Assembly (NCBI RefSeq): GCF_000430995.1
Contig: NZ_HF952018.1
Location: 1,306,449-1,370,448, forward strand
DNA length: 64,000 nucleotides
Source of the DNA: Thermobrachium celere DSM 8682
GTDB lineage: Bacteria; Bacillota; Clostridia; Clostridiales; Caloramatoraceae
Reading direction: 5' to 3'
Below the pieces are notes generated by a model. The model made no database searches, was not told the DNA's origin, and saw only the letters and a program-made list of their open reading frames with translations. Each line of letters opens with the position of its first letter. The first letter of the stretch is position 1. Both the position numbers and the translations under genes were made by a program. Positions 26,798-35,430 of the stretch are shown one piece after another.

Positions 26798-27406
26798 TCA
26801 TACTGATCTTTTTTTGGTTTGAAGTTCTTTGAAATCCTTAAGATCCTTCTTTAGTCTAACTAGTTCAATTTGACTCTCTAAAAGTTGTTCCTTCATGCTG
26901 TTTAGCATCTCTTTTGTTTCCTTTAGTTCTACTTCTGCCTGTTCATTTCTTTCTCTTAAGTATGCGTTCTCCCTTAGTAAAGCTTCATATTCTTTTATCT
27001 TATTATCATATTCTTCCTTAAGCTTATTAAAGTATTCTACGTTCTCCTTCTCCTTTTGTTGTATCTCATTCATGCTTTCTTTAAGCACACTATTTTCTTC
27101 AACTAATTTCTTGTATTCCTCATAAAGTGCTTTATATTTTTCTTCTACCTCTTTAAGCCTTTCATTTGGAATAACAGTACTCTTTTTTATATTTTCCATT
27201 TGCCTTTTTAATTTAAACATCTCATCTGTTACCGTTAAAGCTGTTAGCACCGCAGAAGAAGTTGTATTATGTTTTGGGTTACTTGTAAGTATCTCCTTGA
27301 CTTTTTTATCTACATAATTAGCAATAGAAAATAAATAATCCTCTGTATCTTCACCCATTAATGTATATTCAACGCCATTTATCTTAACTACAACCTTATT
27401 AACCAT
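26798..27406 (-). CDS. zapA: ZapA-like cell-division protein with extended coiled coil
   Basis: About 202 residues. Residues 1-90 are a ZapA domain (VVVKINGVEYTLMGEDTEDYLFSIANYVDKKV, then SSAVLTALTVTDEMFKLKRQM). ZapA binds FtsZ and cross-links filaments at midcell. The remaining ~110 residues are an uninterrupted coiled coil, about twice the length of Bacillus ZapA (85 residues). The GTG at 27415 touches the ribosome site; ATG 27406 is 9 bases from GGG and is used. The pheT-zapA order is conserved in Clostridia. Confidence 0.9.
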   Translation of the reverse strand: MVNKVVVKINGVEYTLMGEDTEDYLFSIANYVDKKVKEILTSNPKHNTTSSAVLTALTVTDEMFKLKRQMENIKKSTVIPNERLKEVEEKYKALYEEYKKLVEENSVLKESMNEIQQKEKENVEYFNKLKEEYDNKIKEYEALLRENAYLRERNEQAEVELKETKEMLNSMKEQLLESQIELVRLKKDLKDFKELQTKKRSV

Positions 27407-27494
27407 ACCAAGCACCCTTTCAAGTTTAAATAGAGTTAACTACTTATATTTTACATTAATTTCTTTTATTATACTATACCTTTTTTAATTTTCA

Positions 27495-27537
27495 ATAAAA
27501 AAATTAAAACTTAGATAGGAAAACCTATCTAAGTTTT
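27495..27537 (-). terminator. Terminator of pheST
   Basis: The perfect 14-bp stem AAAACTTAGATAGG/CCTATCTAAGTTTT (27506-27519 with 27524-27537) has an AAAA loop and is followed on the minus strand by a U-run. It overlaps the pheT stop. Confidence 0.9.
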
Positions 27538-29885
27538 GCATCAAGTTTTTCTTCAAGTTCTTTTACTATTGAATTATGAACTTTATTTATTTCTTCATCT
27601 GTTAATGTTCTATCTTCTGCTCTATATATGATTGAATATGCTACACTCTTAAAACCTTCTGGTATTTGCTTACCCTTATAGACATCAAATAATCTTATTT
27701 CTTCAATTATACCTTTACCTTGCTTTAACATTATATCCTCAATCTTTTTAACTTCTACTTCATCTTTCACTAAAAGTGCCATATCTCTTAAAACTGCTGG
27801 GTACTTTGGTAGAGGCTTGTATTTCTTATCTAGTTTTGCTGCCTCAAATAAAGTTGGTAAATCTATTTCTGCAATATACACTCTTGTTTCTAAATCATAG
27901 TTTTCTAAAACATCAGGATGAACTTCTCCTAAAACTCCTGCATTTTTCTTTCTAACTAGTAATTTTGCACATCTTCCTGGGTGGAAAATTGGATTATTTG
28001 TCTCTCTTTCAAACTCTGCCTTGTCTACAGATAAAGCCTCTATTAGATTTTCTATTATACCTTTTAAATTATAAAAATCAACATCACCTGCTATAGCAAC
28101 ACAAAGCTTATATCTCTCATCAGGAAGGTCTTTTCCTATATTTAAATATACCTTACCTATTTCAAACAACCCAACTTCTTTGTTATCCCTTAGAATATTT
28201 CTCTGCATTGCTTCTAGCATTGAAGGGATAAGGGTAGTCCTCATAATACTAAAATCTTCACCTAAAGGATTTGCAATGTTTATCGCATTTCTAAGTTCAC
28301 TATCCTTAGAAATATTTATCTTATCAAACACTTTAGGGCTATAGAATGAATATGTCAATGCTTCATATAATGAAGAAGCTACCATTGTTCTTTTTACAGT
28401 TTCAATCATCTTTTGTTCCTTTGTAATTTCTGCTTCAACTGCTTCACCTACAATTTTTTGAGTTGGTATAATATCATAACCATATAATCTAGCAATCTCC
28501 TCTGCTACATCCTCTTTTATCTTTACATCCTGTCTAAAAGTTGGAACCTTTATGATTAGTTCATCTTTTACTTCTACTTCCATTTCAAGCCTATTTAACA
28601 TTTTAACCATATCTTCAACATTAATATTAGTTCCTAAGAAATCGTTTATCCATTTTGGACTTACTCTTACATAATGAGGTTCAAGCTTATTACTATAAAT
28701 ATCTATTACCCCACCTACAACTTCTCCAACACCTAAAGTTTCAAATAAATGACACGCTCTATTTACAGCTATTTCAACTAGATTTGGATCTAAATCCTTT
28801 TCAAATCTTGATGAAGCCTCTGTTCTTAATCCTAATTTTTTGGATGAAAGTCTTGTTGTTACTCCATCAAAATTAGCAGATTCTAATACTATCGTATTTG
28901 TTGATTCTGTTACTTCTGAATTTTGTCCGCCCATTACACCTGCAACTGCAACAGTTTTTTCAGCATCAGAAATTACAATCATTGAATTATCTAACTGTCT
29001 TTCTACACCATCTAGTGTAGTAAACTTTTCATCTGAAGCCATTTTAACAATTATTTTATTACCTTCTATGTTATTATAATCAAAAGCATGAAGCGGTTGA
29101 CCTAATTCAAGCATTACATAATTAGTTATATCAACTACATTATTTATTGGCCTAACCCCTGCCTCTTGAAGTTTAGCCTGCATCCACTCTGGTGATGGAC
29201 CTATTTTTATATTCTTTATCATCTTTGCCATATATCTTCTACAAAGAGGTGTTTGAACTTCCACCTTTAAGTAATCACTTATATTTTCATTATTCTCCTT
29301 AAAACTTAAATCTAACTTTTTAAGTTCACATCCAAAGGACGCTGCTGTCTCCCTTGCTATACCATATATTGAAAAACAGTCTGCTCTATTTGAAGTAATT
29401 TCAAAATCAATAACACCACCATTTAGTCCAAGTATTTCTTTAATATCCACTCCAATTGGTGTATCCTCACTTAAAATCATTATTCCATGTACCGAATCTT
29501 CATCTGCAAGACCTAACTCAGCTTCTGAACAGAGCATCCCATTTGATTCTGCCCCTCTTAACTTACCTTTCTTTATTTTTACTCCTCCTGGAAGGGTTGA
29601 ACCATGTAAAGCAACAGGTACAATATCACCCTCTTTAATGTTATCTGCACCAGTTACTATCTGTAAAACTTCATCCTTCACATCTACTTGGCATATGGTT
29701 AATTTATCTGCATTAGGATGTTTTTCAGTCTTTATTATTTTTCCTGTTACTACCCTATCTATTTCCTTCCCTTTTTCTATTACTTCCTCAACCTTTGAAC
29801 CTGTAAGTGTTAATTTTTCTGCAACTTCATTAATATCTTTATTTATATCTACATATTCTAATAGCCAATTAAATGGAACCTTCAT
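27525..29885 (-). CDS. pheT: Phenylalanine--tRNA ligase beta subunit
   Basis: 786 residues, full bacterial length. The tRNA-binding EMAP domain is at about 40-150 (VVTGKIIKTEKHPNADKLTICQVDV). The B3/B4 editing domain is at about 200-390 (LGQPLHAFDYNNIEG, EASSRFEKDLDP). The B5 domain and catalytic-like core follow, and the C-terminal anticodon-binding FDX-ACB domain is at about 695-786. It partners PheS in an alpha2-beta2 enzyme. It lies 11 bases after pheS and is controlled by the T-box upstream of pheS. Confidence 0.98.
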   Translation of the reverse strand: MKVPFNWLLEYVDINKDINEVAEKLTLTGSKVEEVIEKGKEIDRVVTGKIIKTEKHPNADKLTICQVDVKDEVLQIVTGADNIKEGDIVPVALHGSTLPGGVKIKKGKLRGAESNGMLCSEAELGLADEDSVHGIMILSEDTPIGVDIKEILGLNGGVIDFEITSNRADCFSIYGIARETAASFGCELKKLDLSFKENNENISDYLKVEVQTPLCRRYMAKMIKNIKIGPSPEWMQAKLQEAGVRPINNVVDITNYVMLELGQPLHAFDYNNIEGNKIIVKMASDEKFTTLDGVERQLDNSMIVISDAEKTVAVAGVMGGQNSEVTESTNTIVLESANFDGVTTRLSSKKLGLRTEASSRFEKDLDPNLVEIAVNRACHLFETLGVGEVVGGVIDIYSNKLEPHYVRVSPKWINDFLGTNINVEDMVKMLNRLEMEVEVKDELIIKVPTFRQDVKIKEDVAEEIARLYGYDIIPTQKIVGEAVEAEITKEQKMIETVKRTMVASSLYEALTYSFYSPKVFDKINISKDSELRNAINIANPLGEDFSIMRTTLIPSMLEAMQRNILRDNKEVGLFEIGKVYLNIGKDLPDERYKLCVAIAGDVDFYNLKGIIENLIEALSVDKAEFERETNNPIFHPGRCAKLLVRKKNAGVLGEVHPDVLENYDLETRVYIAEIDLPTLFEAAKLDKKYKPLPKYPAVLRDMALLVKDEVEVKKIEDIMLKQGKGIIEEIRLFDVYKGKQIPEGFKSVAYSIIYRAEDRTLTDEEINKVHNSIVKELEEKLDAKLR

Positions 29886-29896
29886 GCTATCCCTCC

Positions 29897-30916
29897 TTAG
29901 AACTGCTTTAAGAATCTTACATCATTTTCATAGAAAAGTCTAATATCATCAATTCCATACTTTATCATTACTATTCTCTCAAGTCCTAATCCAAATGCAA
30001 AACCACTATATACCTCAGGATCTATTCCACCTGCCCTTAATACATCCGGATGAACCATTCCACAACCTAATATTTCAATCCATCCTGAACCCTTACATAC
30101 TCTACATCCTAAACCATCACAAACAAAGCATGAAACATCAACCTCTGCAGAAGGTTCTGTAAATGGGAAGTGATGTGGTCTAAACTTTGTTCTTGTCTTT
30201 TCACCAAACATTCTTTTTGCAAAGGCATCTAAAGTTCCTTTTAAACTTGCCATTGTTATACCTTTATCAATTACAAGCCCCTCTACTTGATGAAATATTG
30301 GTGAATGGGTTGCATCCGCAGTATCAGATCTATAAACTCTACCTGGGGCAATTATTCTAATAGGAGGCTTTTTATTTTCCATAACTCTAATCTGAACTGG
30401 AGATGTTTGGGTTCTTAAAACAACATTTTGATTTATGTAAAATGTATCCTGTTCATCTCTTGCAGGATGATTTTTAGGTATATTTAAGGCTTCAAAGTTA
30501 TAATAATCTAATTCTACTTCTGGTCCTTCTGCAATTGAAAATCCCATACCAATAAATATTTCTTTTATTTCATCTAACGCCTTAGTTAAAGGATGTAGTC
30601 CTCCTAATTTATTTTTCTTGCCTGGCATTGTAACATCTATTGTTTCCATTGAAAGTCTAATATTCTTTTCCTTCTGTTTTATATCATATTTTGCCTGTTC
30701 GATAGCATTTTCAATAGTTTCTCTAACTTCATTGGCAATTTTACCCACAATCGGTCTTTCTTCAGGTGATAGCTGACCCATTCCTCTTAAAATAGATGTT
30801 AATTCTCCCTTTTTACCTAAATATTTAACTCTTATTTCATCCAGCATTTGACTTGTACTGCACTCTTTAATTTTTATAAGCGCCTCTTCTTGTATTTGTT
30901 GTAACTTTTCTCTCAT
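29897..30916 (-). CDS. pheS: Phenylalanine--tRNA ligase alpha subunit
   Basis: About 339 residues. The N-terminal helical arm precedes the class II catalytic core with motif 2 ([19 protein letters not shown]) and motif 3 ([18 protein letters not shown]). ATG at 30916 sits after AAAGGAGTAGGAAA and gives the expected [13 protein letters not shown]. The longer frame from 30946 has no ribosome site. It is first in pheST and preceded by a T-box leader. Confidence 0.97.
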   Translation of the reverse strand: MREKLQQIQEEALIKIKECSTSQMLDEIRVKYLGKKGELTSILRGMGQLSPEERPIVGKIANEVRETIENAIEQAKYDIKQKEKNIRLSMETIDVTMPGKKNKLGGLHPLTKALDEIKEIFIGMGFSIAEGPEVELDYYNFEALNIPKNHPARDEQDTFYINQNVVLRTQTSPVQIRVMENKKPPIRIIAPGRVYRSDTADATHSPIFHQVEGLVIDKGITMASLKGTLDAFAKRMFGEKTRTKFRPHHFPFTEPSAEVDVSCFVCDGLGCRVCKGSGWIEILGCGMVHPDVLRAGGIDPEVYSGFAFGLGLERIVMIKYGIDDIRLFYENDVRFLKQF

Positions 30917-30947
30917 TTTCCTACTCCTTTCTATGTAATATTCCAAA

Positions 30948-31183
30948 CAAAAAACCCTTCATCCCTAATAAGGGACGAAGGGTAAACTTCGCGGTACCAC
31001 CCTAATTGGCCTAAGGCCCACTCATTTGAATAACGGTCATCCCGTTCTGCCCTACTTTAATTTCAGGCAGAAAGCTCCAGAGGGAAACTTCAACTAACCC
31101 TTCTGCAGACAGGCTCTCAATCTCCGGCCCATCCTCCCTGTGCAGGGTATTAGCCTACTTGCCTCCTTCATAGCCTTTATTTT
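30948..31183 (-). ncRNA. T-box leader of pheST
   Basis: The minus-strand leader contains the T-box core AGGGTGGTACCGCG (about 30988-31001). It is followed by a terminator whose arms, AACCCTTCGTCCCT and AGGGATGAAGGGTT, precede six U. Upstream lie Stem I features (AGTAG, GGAGGATGGGCC, GAGA). A UUC triplet at 31083-31085 is a plausible phenylalanine specifier. Uncharged tRNA-Phe would pair with the T-box and prevent termination. Confidence 0.92.
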
Positions 31184-31189
31184 TTGCTT

Positions 31190-31218
31190 ATTATAACATA
31201 GGTTAAATTATGTGTAAA
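31190..31218 (-). promoter_or_regulatory. pheST promoter
   Basis: TTTACA (31213-31218) and TATAAT (31190-31195) have 17-base spacing on the minus strand, immediately before the T-box leader. Confidence 0.8.
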
Positions 31219-31224
31219 TACTAA

Positions 31225-31986
31225 TTATAACCTTTGTCTTAAGGCTTCATATATAATCACTGCTGCTGCAACAGAAGCATTTAGCGATTCTGCTCTACCT
31301 ATCATCGGAATCCTAATCTTTTTATTACAAAGCATTATATCCTCTTGTGACATACCATTTGCTTCATTACCTATTACAACTGCAGTTTTTCCCTTTAGAT
31401 CTGTTTTATATAAATCTTCTCCATCTAAAGCTGATGCATATATATTAAATCCCATAGAATATAGGTTCTCTACTGCATCTTTAAAGGTTTCATAATATAA
31501 AATTGGAATATGGAATATTGACCCCATTGTCGACCTAAGAGTTTTGTCATTATAAACATCAACTGTACCCTTTATTATATAAACTGCATCAACACCTGCA
31601 GCATCACATGTTCTAATTATAGTACCTAAATTTCCTGGATCCTGAACCTTATCAACAACTACTACAAAACTTAAATCCTCATTTATTTCAATTTTAGGCT
31701 TTCTCACAACTGCAACAACTCTTTGTGGAGTTGTTGTATTAGTAAGCTCTTTTATTACAGACTCATCTACTTCAAATTTAGGTAAATCATTGTTCAAAAC
31801 TCTTTCGTACCCGTTTACACTATATATATCCTTACTATAAAATATGTGGTCAACAAGGCCCTCTAAAATTGCTTCTTCAACAAACCTAATGCCCTCTACT
31901 AAAAATTTATCCTCTTGTTCCCTATATTTTTTCTGCTTTAATTTAATAGCATTTTTTACTATGCTACTATCCCTTTTAAGTACCAT
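31225..31986 (-). CDS. TrmH/SpoU-family RNA 2'-O-methyltransferase
   Basis: 253 residues. An N-terminal substrate-binding domain (KYREQEDKFLVEGIRFVEEAI) is followed by the SPOUT knot motifs: 1, DPGNLGTIIRTCDAAG; 2, AVVIGNEANGMSQED; 3, ESLNASVAAAVIIYEALR. It transfers methyl from SAM to a ribose in rRNA or tRNA. The precise target is not determinable, although Bacillus YsgA is the closest type. It starts 5 bases after the ktrA stop, so it is probably co-transcribed with ktrBA. Confidence 0.9.
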   Translation of the reverse strand: MVLKRDSSIVKNAIKLKQKKYREQEDKFLVEGIRFVEEAILEGLVDHIFYSKDIYSVNGYERVLNNDLPKFEVDESVIKELTNTTTPQRVVAVVRKPKIEINEDLSFVVVVDKVQDPGNLGTIIRTCDAAGVDAVYIIKGTVDVYNDKTLRSTMGSIFHIPILYYETFKDAVENLYSMGFNIYASALDGEDLYKTDLKGKTAVVIGNEANGMSQEDIMLCNKKIRIPMIGRAESLNASVAAAVIIYEALRQRL

Positions 31987-31991
31987 ACAAA

Positions 31992-32651
31992 CTACATCCT
32001 TTGCATCTCTATATTTTTTATATCATCAGTACCACCTATAACAACAAGTACATCTCCCTTTTTAATTACATCCTCTGCAGATGGAGAAATGTTAATATCA
32101 TTATCACGTTTAATTGCCATAATATTTATACCATATCTAGTTCTTAAGTTTAGCTCCTTTAATGTCTTATTTTCCCATTCTTCTAGTGCAGTTACTTCCA
32201 TGATACTGTAATCTGGGGATAATTCAATGTAATCAAGTATATTTGATGAACATAAGTTATGAGCCACCCTTACTCCCATATCTCTTTCTGGAAATACTAC
32301 TCTATCAGCACCTATTTTATATAACACCTTTGCATGAAGTTCATTTTGCGCCTTAGCAATTACATATTTTACTCCTAACTCCTTTACAAGAAGTGTTACA
32401 AGAACACTAGATTGTACATCAGATCCAATTGTAACAACCGCAATATCAAAATTTCTTATCCCAAGAGATTTTAATGTTGCTTCATCTGTTGCATCAGCTT
32501 GAACTGCATGAGTTACATATTCAGATATATCCTGTACAACTTCTTCATCTTTATCTATGGCTAAAACTTCATGTCCTAAAGAATACAGTGTCTTTGCTAT
32601 ACTTGAACCAAACCTTCCAAGCCCTATAACTACAAACTGTTTAGACTTCAT
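31992..32651 (-). CDS. ktrA: KtrA potassium-uptake regulatory subunit (RCK)
   Basis: 219 residues. The N-terminal RCK-N Rossmann domain (FVVIGLGRFGSSIAKTL, then the acidic AIDKDEEVV that binds nucleotide) is followed by a TrkA-C domain from about residue 135. It forms an octameric cytosolic ring gating the KtrB pore in response to ATP/ADP. It lies 19 bases after ktrB. Confidence 0.95.
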   Translation of the reverse strand: MKSKQFVVIGLGRFGSSIAKTLYSLGHEVLAIDKDEEVVQDISEYVTHAVQADATDEATLKSLGIRNFDIAVVTIGSDVQSSVLVTLLVKELGVKYVIAKAQNELHAKVLYKIGADRVVFPERDMGVRVAHNLCSSNILDYIELSPDYSIMEVTALEEWENKTLKELNLRTRYGINIMAIKRDNDINISPSAEDVIKKGDVLVVIGGTDDIKNIEMQRM

Positions 32652-32670
32652 TATTAATAACCTCCTAAAA

Positions 32671-34032
32671 TCATCCTATTAGTATCTTATCTTCAGGATA
32701 TTTAATTAAATTTGTTGTTGTATGCTGTTTATGTGCTATTGCCATTGTTATTGTTAGTGGACCTACTCTACCTATGTACATAGTTATAATTATTATTATT
32801 TTACCAATTAACGTCAACCTCGTTGTAAGTCCCAACGTCAATCCCACTGTTGCAAAGGCTGATGTTGCTTCATAAAGGAATTCAATAAATTCACCATTTT
32901 GGACTATTGATAAAACCATAGTAACTGCAATAACTATTATAAAACTTATCATAGTTATACCAAGTGCTCTATAAACATAACTTTTATTTATTCTTTTTTC
33001 ATATATCTCTGTATCTTCCTTACCTTGAACGACTGCAACTACTGTCATAAAAAGTAAAAATGCAGTTGACGTCTTTATACCTCCACCTGTTGAACCTGGA
33101 GATGCTCCAATGAACATCAATATTATAGTTAAAAACTTTCCTGCTGTTGTCATATCTGATGTAGATATAGTGTTAAATCCGGCAGTTCTTGGTGTAACTG
33201 ATGCAAATAAACTTGCTAGTAGTTTTCCCTTCATACTAAGTTGACCTAAAGTTTTTGGATTGTTATACTCTAGCACTAAAAATAAAATCATTCCAATTAT
33301 AATCAGAAAGGCTGTTGCAGATAAAACAACCTTTGCATGTAAAGATAATTTTTTTGTTTTTCTATAATTTATTACCTCAGTTAATACAGCAAAACCAATA
33401 CCTCCAAAAATAATTAAAGCACATACAGTTAAATTTACAACAGTATTTTCTACATACGGAGTTAAACTTTGAAAATTTCCTATTAGGTCAAAACCAGCAT
33501 TACAAAAGGCTGATACTGCGTGGAACAGACCAAAATATAACCCCTTTAATAATCCATACTTAGGTATAAACTGTGTTGATAGAGCTACAGCTCCTAAAAG
33601 TTCAATTGAAAATGTAATGCCTATTACATAAAGTGCTAGTTTTACTACACCTTGTATATTAAATGTATTATAAGCCTCTTGCATTATCAACCTTTCACGA
33701 AGTGAAATCTTTTTTCCTAATATAAGTGCTATCAATGTAGCAAAGGTCATAAATCCAATTCCACCAATTTGTATGAGCAGCATTATAACTATTTGTCCAA
33801 ACAAGCTGTAGTGAGTACCTGTATCAACTGTTACAAGTCCTGTAACGCAAACTGCTGATGTTGCTGTAAATAGTGCATCTATATAATCAGTTGGGTTTCC
33901 ATCTCTTGATGCAATAGGAAGAGACAGCAAAATTGAACCAATTAATATAACAGCTGCAAAACCTAGAGCTAATATTTGTACAGGTTGAAATTTATAAAAT
34001 TTAATTCCGTCTATTTTTTCTTTAATAAACAT
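32671..34032 (-). CDS. ktrB: KtrB potassium-uptake membrane subunit
   Basis: 453 residues with about eight transmembrane helices in four M1-P-M2 repeats. Pore-loop residues are visible as SAVCVTGL, SAFCNAGFD, SPGSTGGGIKTST and SAFATVGLT, with the selectivity glycines. The family imports potassium driven by sodium or membrane potential. It is the first gene of a ktrB-ktrA-methyltransferase operon. The starting MFIKEKIDGIKFYKF follows GGAGGTTTAAATAATT. Confidence 0.95.
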   Translation of the reverse strand: MFIKEKIDGIKFYKFQPVQILALGFAAVILIGSILLSLPIASRDGNPTDYIDALFTATSAVCVTGLVTVDTGTHYSLFGQIVIMLLIQIGGIGFMTFATLIALILGKKISLRERLIMQEAYNTFNIQGVVKLALYVIGITFSIELLGAVALSTQFIPKYGLLKGLYFGLFHAVSAFCNAGFDLIGNFQSLTPYVENTVVNLTVCALIIFGGIGFAVLTEVINYRKTKKLSLHAKVVLSATAFLIIIGMILFLVLEYNNPKTLGQLSMKGKLLASLFASVTPRTAGFNTISTSDMTTAGKFLTIILMFIGASPGSTGGGIKTSTAFLLFMTVVAVVQGKEDTEIYEKRINKSYVYRALGITMISFIIVIAVTMVLSIVQNGEFIEFLYEATSAFATVGLTLGLTTRLTLIGKIIIIITMYIGRVGPLTITMAIAHKQHTTTNLIKYPEDKILIG

Positions 34033-34093
34033 AATTATTTAAACCTCCAATATTATACTACTAAAGTATAATACCAAAAAAACTATATTTTAT

Positions 34094-34134
34094 ACAAAAG
34101 CTAAAAGACCTGAAAATCAGGCCTTTTAGCTTAA
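34094..34134 (-). terminator. Terminator of infC-rpmI-rplT
   Basis: GCTAAAAG/CTTTTAGC (34100-34107 with 34123-34130) and inner CCTGA/TCAGG form a long stem. On the minus strand it is followed by TTTTGTAT. Confidence 0.85.
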
Positions 34135-34140
34135 AATCTA

Positions 34141-34500
34141 TTATGCATTTATTTTTTCCTTAGCAATGTTTACTAATTCTGTGAATGCAGCTTCATCATT
34201 TACTGCTATTTCAGCAAGCATCTTTCTGTTAATGTTTATACCTGCAAGCTTTAGACCATTTATGAATTTTGAATATGATAGTCCATTTGCTCTTGCAGCT
34301 GCGTTAATTCTTGCTATCCATAGCTTTCTGAAGTCTCTCTTCTTTAACTTTCTACCAACATATGCTGTGCTTAGTGCTCTCATTACAGCTTGCTTAGCAA
34401 TTCTGTAATTCTTGCTCTTAGCACCATAGTATCCCTTTGCAAGTTTTAATATCTTTCTACGTCTTTTATGTGAATGTACTGCTCTCTTAACTCTTGCCAT
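34141..34500 (-). CDS. rplT: 50S ribosomal protein L20
   Basis: 119 residues, exact family length. It begins [30 protein letters not shown] and contains [29 protein letters not shown]20 binds 23S rRNA domain II and is an early assembly factor. In Firmicutes it represses its own operon through the leader at 35284-35386. Third gene of the operon. Confidence 0.99.
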   Translation of the reverse strand: MARVKRAVHSHKRRRKILKLAKGYYGAKSKNYRIAKQAVMRALSTAYVGRKLKKRDFRKLWIARINAAARANGLSYSKFINGLKLAGININRKMLAEIAVNDEAAFTELVNIAKEKINA

Positions 34501-34521
34501 TTTTTAAACCTCCTTTGCCTC

Positions 34522-34719
34522 TTATGCGTATGGTAATAACTTTCTTACTATCTTGAATTCTGTCTTAGCAACATAAGTTCCTCTTCTTAGTTGTCTCTTT
34601 CTCTTTGAAGTCTTCTTAGTTAGGATATGTCTTCTGAAAGCATGTGCTCTCTTGAACTTTCCATTTCCTGTCTTTCTATATCTTTTTGCTGCACCCTTAT
34701 GAGTTTTCATTTTAGGCAT
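34522..34719 (-). CDS. rpmI: 50S ribosomal protein L35
   Basis: 65 residues starting [24 protein letters not shown], the universal L35 N terminus. The ATG at 34719 lies 6 bases after GAGGAGGAAA. The frame upstream to 34746 overlaps infC and is not used. It is a small basic large-subunit protein between infC and rplT, the conserved order. Confidence 0.98.
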   Translation of the reverse strand: MPKMKTHKGAAKRYRKTGNGKFKRAHAFRRHILTKKTSKRKRQLRRGTYVAKTEFKIVRKLLPYA

Positions 34720-34742
34720 AATTATTTCCTCCTCTCTTATTT

Positions 34743-35255
34743 TCAACCTTTCTTTGGTGCTATTACCATAGTCATATTTTTACCTTCAAGCTTAGCTGGT
34801 TTTTCTATTTGACCAACTTCCTTAAGCTTTTCATAAAATCTATTTAATATTTCTTCACCAAAGTGAGCATAATCTGCTTCTCTTCCTCTAAATCTAACAG
34901 TAACCTTTACCTTGTCTCCATCTTTTAAGAACTTTTCAGCATTTTTTGCCTTAACATTCAAGTCGTGTTCTTCTATGTTTGGAGTTATTCTTATTTCTTT
35001 TACTGTTATCTGTTTCTGTTTCTTCTTTGCTTCCTTTTCCTTCTTTTGTTGCTCATAAATGAACTTTCCATAGTCCATTATCTTTGCAACTGGTGGTTCA
35101 GCCTTTGGAGCTATTAATACTAAATCTAGCTGTCTTGCTTCTGCTATCTCTAGTGCCTGCTTTGTTGGCATTATTCCAAGTTGCTCACCATCAGCAGTAA
35201 CAACTCTAAGCTCCTTAGCTCTAATTTCTTCGTTGATTAAATGTTCTTTATTAAT
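34743..35255 (-). CDS. infC: Translation initiation factor IF-3 (AUU start codon)
   Basis: About 170 residues. The N domain ([21 protein letters not shown]) and C domain ([48 protein letters not shown]) are complete. The usual computed GTG (35264) lies inside the Shine-Dalgarno. ATT at 35253-35255 sits exactly 8 bases after GGAGG and gives the standard N terminus. AUU starts are the known autoregulatory device of infC, since IF-3 rejects non-canonical starts. First gene of infC-rpmI-rplT. Confidence 0.95.
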   Translation of the reverse strand: MNKEHLINEEIRAKELRVVTADGEQLGIMPTKQALEIAEARQLDLVLIAPKAEPPVAKIMDYGKFIYEQQKKEKEAKKKQKQITVKEIRITPNIEEHDLNVKAKNAEKFLKDGDKVKVTVRFRGREADYAHFGEEILNRFYEKLKEVGQIEKPAKLEGKNMTMVIAPKKG

Positions 35256-35283
35256 AACATTCACCTCCTAAAAGATTACAAAA

Positions 35284-35386
35284 CAAAAGCGGATGGACAG
35301 ACTCCATCCGCAAACATTCAGAACTTATTGCAATAACCTTACTACCTTTGGCGTAAGGTGAGAAGCGGATGGCTTCTACTTAACAC
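35284..35386 (-). ncRNA. L20 leader (autoregulatory, transcription attenuator)
   Basis: The minus-strand leader contains GCCATCCGCTTCTCACCTTACG, typical of the Firmicute L20 leader. A terminator hairpin with arms GCGGATGGA and TCCATCCGC (35289-35310) follows, then a U-rich run. The repeated CCATCCGC allows an alternative antiterminator pairing. Excess L20 is known to stabilise the terminating fold. Confidence 0.88.
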
Positions 35387-35392
35387 TTAAAT

Positions 35393-35421
35393 AATATATC
35401 ATACTATATTTTACATGTCAA
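35393..35421 (-). promoter_or_regulatory. Promoter of infC-rpmI-rplT
   Basis: Consensus TTGACA (35416-35421), a 17-base spacer and TATATT (35393-35398) on the minus strand, just upstream of the L20 leader. Confidence 0.85.
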
Positions 35422-35430
35422 CTATTTTTA

